Shown here: in pieces, positions 7,950 to 13,164 of the stretch
Layout: each line of letters opens with the position of its first letter
How positions within the stretch are numbered: position 1 is the first letter of the stretch
Origin: Bondarzewia mesenterica
Lineage: Eukaryota > Basidiomycota > Agaricomycetes > Russulales > Bondarzewiaceae
Length of the DNA stretch: 13,164 bases
Assembly (NCBI GenBank): GCA_004802705.1
Contig: SGPL01000750.1
Coordinates: forward strand, 1-13,164
Reading direction: 5' to 3'
Program-made: the position numbers and the translations under genes
Notes under the pieces: generated by a model
What the model saw: the letters and a program-made list of their open reading frames with translations, nothing else
Databases searched by the model: none
What the model was told of the DNA's origin: nothing

Positions 7950-10087
7950 ATGGCTACTCTGATGAACGTGTTCTGGCTGTGGCTACTCTTGTTCTCTTTC
8001 ATCGGCGTGTCGGCTTATATCCCTGCAGTGCCCACCAACGACACTCAGAGCGCAATCGCAGGTGGCCTGAACATTACGGACGTGTCAAAGCTGTATCTTC
8101 AATGGTTCGGCGGGTGCGTGTTTCCGTCGTGGTCGCCTGAGTTGAATTTAGTTATTTAATGGGTCGCAGGGTTGATTCACAGTCAGTATCGTATCAGCTT
8201 GTGGGATCAGGAAGCAACGGGATCAGTAAAGTGCGCTCTGCCGTTTATCGAAGGGGCTTTGCTGGAGTACGCTAGCTCATACATATGCGGTAGGGCGCCC
8301 TGGTGCATTTTTCCGAAGAACAAGCTGGCAACGACACGAGTGAGTAGTACTTATTCGGATATGGTCGCGAGCATTAATCTATCTCTCTCTGCCTGCAGCA
8401 ACTACGCCTTGGATCGCGTTGGTGGCTTGCGACGCCAATGCAACACACACCTCCCTCGTGGATGATATCTTCACCCTCGCGCGTGATAGAGGTGCTGTGG
8501 GAGCCGTGAGTTTCAATCGTTTCGCCATCATCCACGTGTGTGAACAATGTTTGGCAGGTGCTGTACTCAAAATGGTCGAATGCATGCATCATCAATGCGG
8601 AATACGCAAACCCAGCTAAATTCGACCAGATCATGGACATCTTCTCCACCCAGAGCCTCGCTTCCGCCAGGTAAACTAGACGCCTTCGCAAATAACCCTC
8701 ATGACTTTTCATATCTCATTCTATCACCACCCTTTGTCGACAGAGTGATCGAAGGCCAATTCCAGGCTATCAATGTCACGCTTTATGGAACCTTTGACCC
8801 TGTCAAGCTTAATGCATCCCAGGCTGATATCAACGCCACCATCCAAGCTGGGCATCCGACAGTCCAAGGATACATGATGGCAACCTTGGATGCATATAAC
8901 TCCACGGGCGATCCGGATATTACTGGAGTTGACCAGAACTCGACAAACACAAACAACGGTCAAAGTAACAGCAAATCTGGAAAGACGACTTTGGCTATGT
9001 TTGTCTCTTTCATATAGGCCTTTGTGCGATAGGATAGTTGATCGTGACTCGATGAACTTATAGGGTCGTCCTGTATGCCATCACTGGATGCGTCTCTGCC
9101 ATGTTCTGCATCGTGATCATAACTGGTGTAAGCTACGTGCATCCTTTGTCGTCCCCATTGTCTCATCGATGCCTGTTCTATGTTGTAGGCCATCCGTGCT
9201 ATTCGCCACCCAGAGCGCTACAGAGTAGCAGTCGGCGGTTCTGGGAGCGGAGGCTCAGGTTATGGAAACGATGGGCGCACGGCCGTCCTCACTCGTGCGA
9301 TCCTCGACACGTTCCCCGTCATCAAGTTCGGGAGGTCCGGTACTGACAATGGCAGGACGCGGACTAAGGATATCGAGGCTCACTTTGAAGGCGATCATAC
9401 GGATGCGTCGCAGTCGCTGGAAATGAGAAACATGGAGGAGAAAAGTTTGGATGAGGGTAAAGAGGGGATGAGTGCTACTGTGACTCGCTCATCGACATCT
9501 GACCTCCCTGATAGCGAGGGGGAGACCAGTGCGCACCCGCGACGAGAGGACCTGCCGAAGCTGAGCACGGATCCTGTCGATGGGCCGTCGATAGCTGTCG
9601 GGAGCCGCGCTGGACCGTCGAGACAGACTTTCGCCAACGATCCCGTCGTGATGCCGGACGCGATCGGACGGGAGACGTGTCCAATCTGCATCGTCGATTT
9701 CGAGGAGGGCGATGACCTGCGTGTGCTGCCGTGCGAAGGGCATCATAAGTTCCACCAGACCTGCGTTGACCCGTGGTTACTGGAACTATCCAGCTCGTGT
9801 CCGATATGTCGACAAGGTGGGTTGATGTATGAAACATCTATTGCTCTTTTCATTATTTAACGTTCGTTGGCTGACCATGCGTGGTAGACTTCCAAGCGCT
9901 GGAAACGATGCTCTCCGGCTCGACAGACGAAGGACATGGGCCTATCGAGCACAACCACTCGCCCTCCTCGCCGTCGCAGGGCTCGCGGTTCTCTCGATAC
10001 CTGCGCTTCGCGCGGAGGCGACATCGACACGACTACCAGGATCCCACGGATCCGCCGATGCCGCTCGCGCCGCAAGTGGCACTCTGA
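7950..10087 (+). CDS. Membrane-anchored RING-H2 E3 ubiquitin ligase (PA-TM-RING layout)
   Basis: Probably a ubiquitin ligase of the Golgi/endosome/vacuole system. Exons: 7950-8113, 8170-8230, 8294-8339, 8399-8505, 8558-8670, 8744-8998, 9064-9127, 9189-9816, 9888-10087. All join in frame to 545 aa. Order: signal peptide (residues 1 to about 25, hydrophobic FWLWLLLFSFIGVSA); a lumenal, PA-like region to about 240 with several N-glycosylation sequons (NIT, NAT, NVT, NAS, NST); one transmembrane helix at about 245-270; a Gly/Ser stretch GGSGSGGSG just after it; a polar, Ser-rich cytosolic linker; and a RING-H2 finger at about 434-477. The finger runs CPIC, LPC, HKFHQTC, CPIC and keeps all eight metal ligands, with C-x3-H where many RING-H2 proteins have C-x-H. 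The tail is rich in Arg, His and Pro. The start follows a CT-rich leader. The PA assignment rests on layout and is the least certain part. Confidence 0.9.
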
Positions 10088-11445
10088 AGTTCAGAAGCGT
10101 CGCATGATTTGTCGTATGTCTCTCGCTATCTCCTTTTTCTTGTTTTTGTTTTTGTTCTCGTTCTGTTGCTCTTATGTCGATGTGTTGTATACTAAATGTG
10201 TCTAGATCTTGTACCCGTTGTTAGTTTTGTCCAGTTTGCGTAGTATGTCGTCTGTGAGTTGGACTTTTCTTGATTTTGAGCCGCGCGGTACTTCTCACTG
10301 GAGGAGAGGTTGCGATTGTCTCTTTGTTGCTTCATTCCTGCGGACCTCATCTTGCTCAGGATCTGGTTGAAGATACTTACCCGCTTGTTGGCTTGTGACG
10401 TCCCTCGGTACGTGTGGATATTCTATGTAAGTGTTAGTTGAGCTCTAGGATGAGATTTTGATGGACGGCGGTGGGAGGTGAGTTGCCAATAGGCCATTGA
10501 GAATGACACGACAAGTGTTGGGAGAGTCTCAAAAATACCTTGACTCGGAGAATTATTAGGCGAGAGCTATCAGCTATGCGCATGTACCAGCAGATGCGAC
10601 AGTGATCGATCACTGTCGCACACGGTCTTTTTTCGGATTTGACCCTTTCCAGAAACACAGACAAAGAAAGTGTAGTTCTATGGATTTTTTTTGTTGAGCA
10701 TTCTTAACGTATACGCAGTGTGCAAGGACCGCCGTATGTAAGACACTGGGCAGGCAGGAGGAAGAACATAAGAGGAGTGACAGCGATTGAAGAAGAACGC
10801 ATACACAGATACAGAAATGTCAAAGAAATGTGATGCTATATCACGAGTTCAGAGAGAAGAAAGGGGAAACTCTCAGAGAGCGGCTGAAGTAAAAATGACT
10901 CATGTAGGGACGACAGGGGAAAGATGGAAGGAAAAAATGAGATCACGTTGAGGGAAGAAAACGCGGGGAATTCGAGTCGGAGAGGGGTCGCAATGGGTAG
11001 TAGAGTCGGAAACACGACAGGGATCCAGCTATGAAATTGAATCACCAGTATATTATGTCAGTTCGGACGGTTTGCACCCTGGGGCTGTGCGCCACTATAA
11101 TTCATACCGATATTATTCAAAACTAGAGTCGGGGGAAAGGTCCTGAAAGAGACCAGGTCGACAGAGGCTGGACGAGGGGGCTGCGTCCTCGGAGGACGAC
11201 CGACAAACTCGGGCATCGCGATGGGACTATTGAACTTGTCGAGATTCGGTGTCTCCAAAACTTATCTTCGAAAATTGGCATCAGGTTCTTGAAAGGGCTA
11301 ACCATGTTACCACTATAATATAACTGAACGGAGGCTGCTGAAGCACATGCATTACCCTTTCAGGCGGCTGAGCAGAATATGTCTACATAGAGATACATGA
11401 GATAGGTTACATGAAGGCATACATCATACGGTATCATATCGCGGG
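10088..11445. other. Convergent intergenic region
   Basis: The region lies between the 3' ends of the RING gene (plus) and the HMG gene (minus). The first 110 bases contain T-rich tracts (TTTTTCTTGTTTTTGTTTTTG) fitting a 3' untranslated region. From about 10740 to 11030 the plus strand is markedly purine-rich. Minus-strand open frames at 10434-10664 and 11058-11258 have no recognisable motif. The second has a Pro-rich stretch and could be an unlinked 3' exon, but I cannot support it. Confidence 0.45.
10595..10620. repeat. Perfect 26-bp palindrome
   Basis: TGCGACAGTGATC is followed directly by its exact reverse complement GATCACTGTCGCA, with no loop. Shortly after comes a TTTTTT run (10627-10632). 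It could be a dimeric protein-binding site or a cruciform, or it could form a hairpin in the 3' end of a read-through transcript. Confidence 0.9.
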
Positions 11446-12108
11446 CTAAAATTCGTTTTGAGGCACAGCCGGTGCCTGTTGGGGCAGAGATGCTGGCATC
11501 GCACACGGTTCAAAAGTGGTGGGTGGAGCGTAGAAAGACGACCACAGAGATCCCAACGACTGCATGTCCATGTGCATTGTCCACGATGGCGACGACGTGT
11601 CCACTAAGCCGTTCATCCCCGAGGCCTGGGAAGGGAGGTCCTCCAGCTGGACACGCGATGATGAAGCCGCTGGAGCCCCGGCGATGTGGGCGCTTTCACG
11701 CGATGCATTTTGCATTGCCGCCTCCTTCTGCTTCGCCATCTCTACCTTTTTCATCGCCACCTCCGCCTTCTTCACCCACGCCGCCGCCGACTTTGCCACT
11801 TTCCGCACCTCCTGCGCTATTTTTTCCTCCGCCGACTTCCGCTTCCTCTTGAGACGGAACTTGTAGTCAGGAAAGAGGCGAGCGTGCTCCTCCTTGCGTG
11901 CTGCCGCCTGGTCCTTCCAATACTGTTTTACTTCAGGCGTCTCATTCTTCCACACGTTTGCGACTTCCTTTGATATCTCTGACTGCAGGCGGGTGTCCTC
12001 CCTGGCGACCAACTCAGCGCATTTGGAGATTCGGTATAGGATAAAGCAGTTGGGGGGTCGAGGGATGTAGACGTCGTTGTCGACTTTCACGGGGGGAACT
12101 CCTGCCAT
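11446..12108 (-). CDS. HMG-box transcription factor, MAT-type box
   Basis: A 220-residue, apparently single-exon DNA-binding protein. The HMG box spans about residues 14-84: it opens IPRPPNCFILYR, has the helix-2 core EVANVWKNETPEVKQYWK, and closes FPDYKF, a combination typical of MATA/Mc-like sequence-specific HMG boxes rather than chromatin HMGB proteins. KRKRK at 87-91 is a likely nuclear signal. Residues 92-135 are rich in Ala, Lys and Glu and probably form a long helix or coiled coil. The tail is Ser/Pro/Gln-rich and could be an activation region. In Agaricomycetes, genes of this class include regulators of mating and fruiting. No homeodomain or pheromone-receptor gene is nearby, so this need not be a mating-type locus. 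The ATG is preceded by a CT-rich leader and a TATA-like box. Confidence 0.85.
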   Translation of the reverse strand: MAGVPPVKVDNDVYIPRPPNCFILYRISKCAELVAREDTRLQSEISKEVANVWKNETPEVKQYWKDQAAARKEEHARLFPDYKFRLKRKRKSAEEKIAQEVRKVAKSAAAWVKKAEVAMKKVEMAKQKEAAMQNASRESAHIAGAPAASSSRVQLEDLPSQASGMNGLVDTSSPSWTMHMDMQSLGSLWSSFYAPPTTFEPCAMPASLPQQAPAVPQNEF

Positions 12109-12208
12109 TCTGCGCGAAAGTAAAATGCGGATATTGACAGAAAAGGAAGAAATTTAATGGGAGCGGATACTGATTGATGATGGGGAGCCAAAGCCTACCG
12201 AATACCGC

Positions 12209-12216
12209 CTATTTAT
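12209..12216 (-). promoter_or_regulatory. TATA-like box of the HMG gene
   Basis: On the minus strand the sequence reads CATAAATAGG about 100 bp before the HMG start codon. A CT-rich stretch (ATTTCTTCCTTTTCTGTC) lies between it and the ATG. Position and composition fit a core promoter; no other TATA-like candidate was seen closer. Confidence 0.5.
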
Positions 12217-13164
12217 GCTCCAGATGTCCAGGACCAAAATTGCAGAAGATGAGGCCATTGGAAAAACGGGGGACATGAATGGAGGCCGACGCGGCGACCA
12301 GACAATCAAGGAAGACAAAGATGAGCAGAGATTTCGTGGCACGATCCAGCAGACCAGAAATCACCGGGCTAGATCTATTCAAAGACTGTTTTTCGGTGCC
12401 ATGCACGTCAAATCTATACAGAAACGAGTGGCGAACCTGTTGACATAGGGTACCAATGCCTTGAGATCCTTCCGGGAGGCCTGAAGGCGTTCAACCGAAG
12501 CAGTAAAGTCAAGCTCACCACAGGTGGCCTTGATCGGTGGCAGTTACACCCTTTGTATGGCTTAGAATTACTAAGTTATTCACCTCGTCGTAGAATGATG
12601 GGGAACATTCTCATCAGCATTAATGTAAAATCTCACCGCCCAACATCACAGCTTACGGAAATTTCGTGGCAGTCTAGAAATGATATGAGCTTGGGGGGCC
12701 AAGCAGGGGCCAAGTGCCACAAGATTTGATCAGCGAAACCGAGGAGGGCAGTTGGTCAAACGCTGTGAGTCGCCACATGACATGACGTCCATTAATGGAT
12801 CATCCACCGGCATACTACCGAAGTGAGAACTTGTGCAATAGTTCACTGACACCGGGAGCACAGAGTCATGTATCCGTGGGAACCATAATGGTGATATAGC
12901 GGATATTGTTTGATTTCTCCTCGTCTGAGACCCCAGGAACTATGAGCGATAGATTATTTCTAAACTTTCGATGATCTCTTTGCAACAATAGCAACCTCAG
13001 TAAGAATGAAATTCTCGTGCGCTCCCCCTGGCTCTCCTCGTGATATCTGGAATCTTCTTCGATCTTGCGTTGATTTTTGAGTGGGATTAGGCTAATTGTG
13101 TGCCTTGTATCCACACCATTCTCATCCAACTCCTAGTCTACATTGTACGAGTGAATGTATGATT
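12217..13164. other. Upstream flank of the HMG gene; no gene recognised
   Basis: Open frames on both strands are short and carry no recognisable motifs or consistent splice joins. The longest, minus strand 12866-13129, lacks an ATG at its front and is rich in basic residues. The stretch may hold distal HMG promoter elements or the far edge of a gene beyond the window. Confidence 0.45.

Noticed and set aside
11472..11973. Plus-strand Pro/Ser- and His/Arg-rich frames
   Set aside because: They are antisense to the HMG gene; their composition comes from its Ala/Lys-rich coding strand.
11446..12108. Mating-type locus
   Set aside because: There is only an HMG gene. Agaricomycete mating loci are defined by homeodomain pairs or pheromone/receptor genes, none of which is present here.
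12866..13129. Minus-strand frame of 87 codons
   Set aside because: It begins with TTG rather than ATG, and has no recognisable domain or promoter signal.

Overview
The window looks like a nuclear contig from a filamentous basidiomycete, most likely an Agaricomycete. The evidence is dense, short introns (about 50-76 nt, GT..AG), small intergenic gaps and gene families typical of mushroom-forming fungi. Most exon structures below were assembled by hand from splice signals, reading-frame continuity and recognisable protein motifs; no database search was run.

Layout: (1) 1-1443 holds a degenerate tandem array of about 220-320 bp units. Each unit has an exon-like core followed by an intron-like GTGAGT...YAG segment, and each core carries the same short inverted repeat. 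(2) 1444-2393 shows nothing recognisable. (3) 2394-4927, minus strand, is an NLR-like STAND gene: an N-terminal HeLo/MLKL-like helical domain, an NB-ARC-type NTPase and C-terminal kinesin-light-chain-type TPRs. It shows signs of decay or innovation: +1 offsets at T-runs, a possible exon-to-intron conversion, an altered Walker B motif and six undetermined bases inside the TPRs. (4) 4928-5710 is a divergent promoter region with a GATA/CCAAT/CRE cluster next to (5) 5711-7601, plus strand, an intact eight-exon class-III aminotransferase of the 4-aminobutyrate transaminase type with a spliced mitochondrial presequence. (6) 7950-10087, plus strand, is an intact nine-exon membrane-anchored RING-H2 ubiquitin ligase of PA-TM-RING layout. 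(7) 10088-11445 is a convergent intergenic region with a perfect 26-bp palindrome and a long purine-rich tract. (8) 11446-12108, minus strand, is a single-exon HMG-box transcription factor resembling mating-type/sexual-development HMG proteins. (9) 12217-13164 shows no gene I can support.

The genes do not form an obvious cluster or pathway. The aminotransferase, RING ligase and HMG genes are housekeeping or regulatory genes. The NLR and the repeat array are the fast-evolving accessory parts. The aminotransferase promoter fits nitrogen-catabolite control, which agrees with the role of its product.
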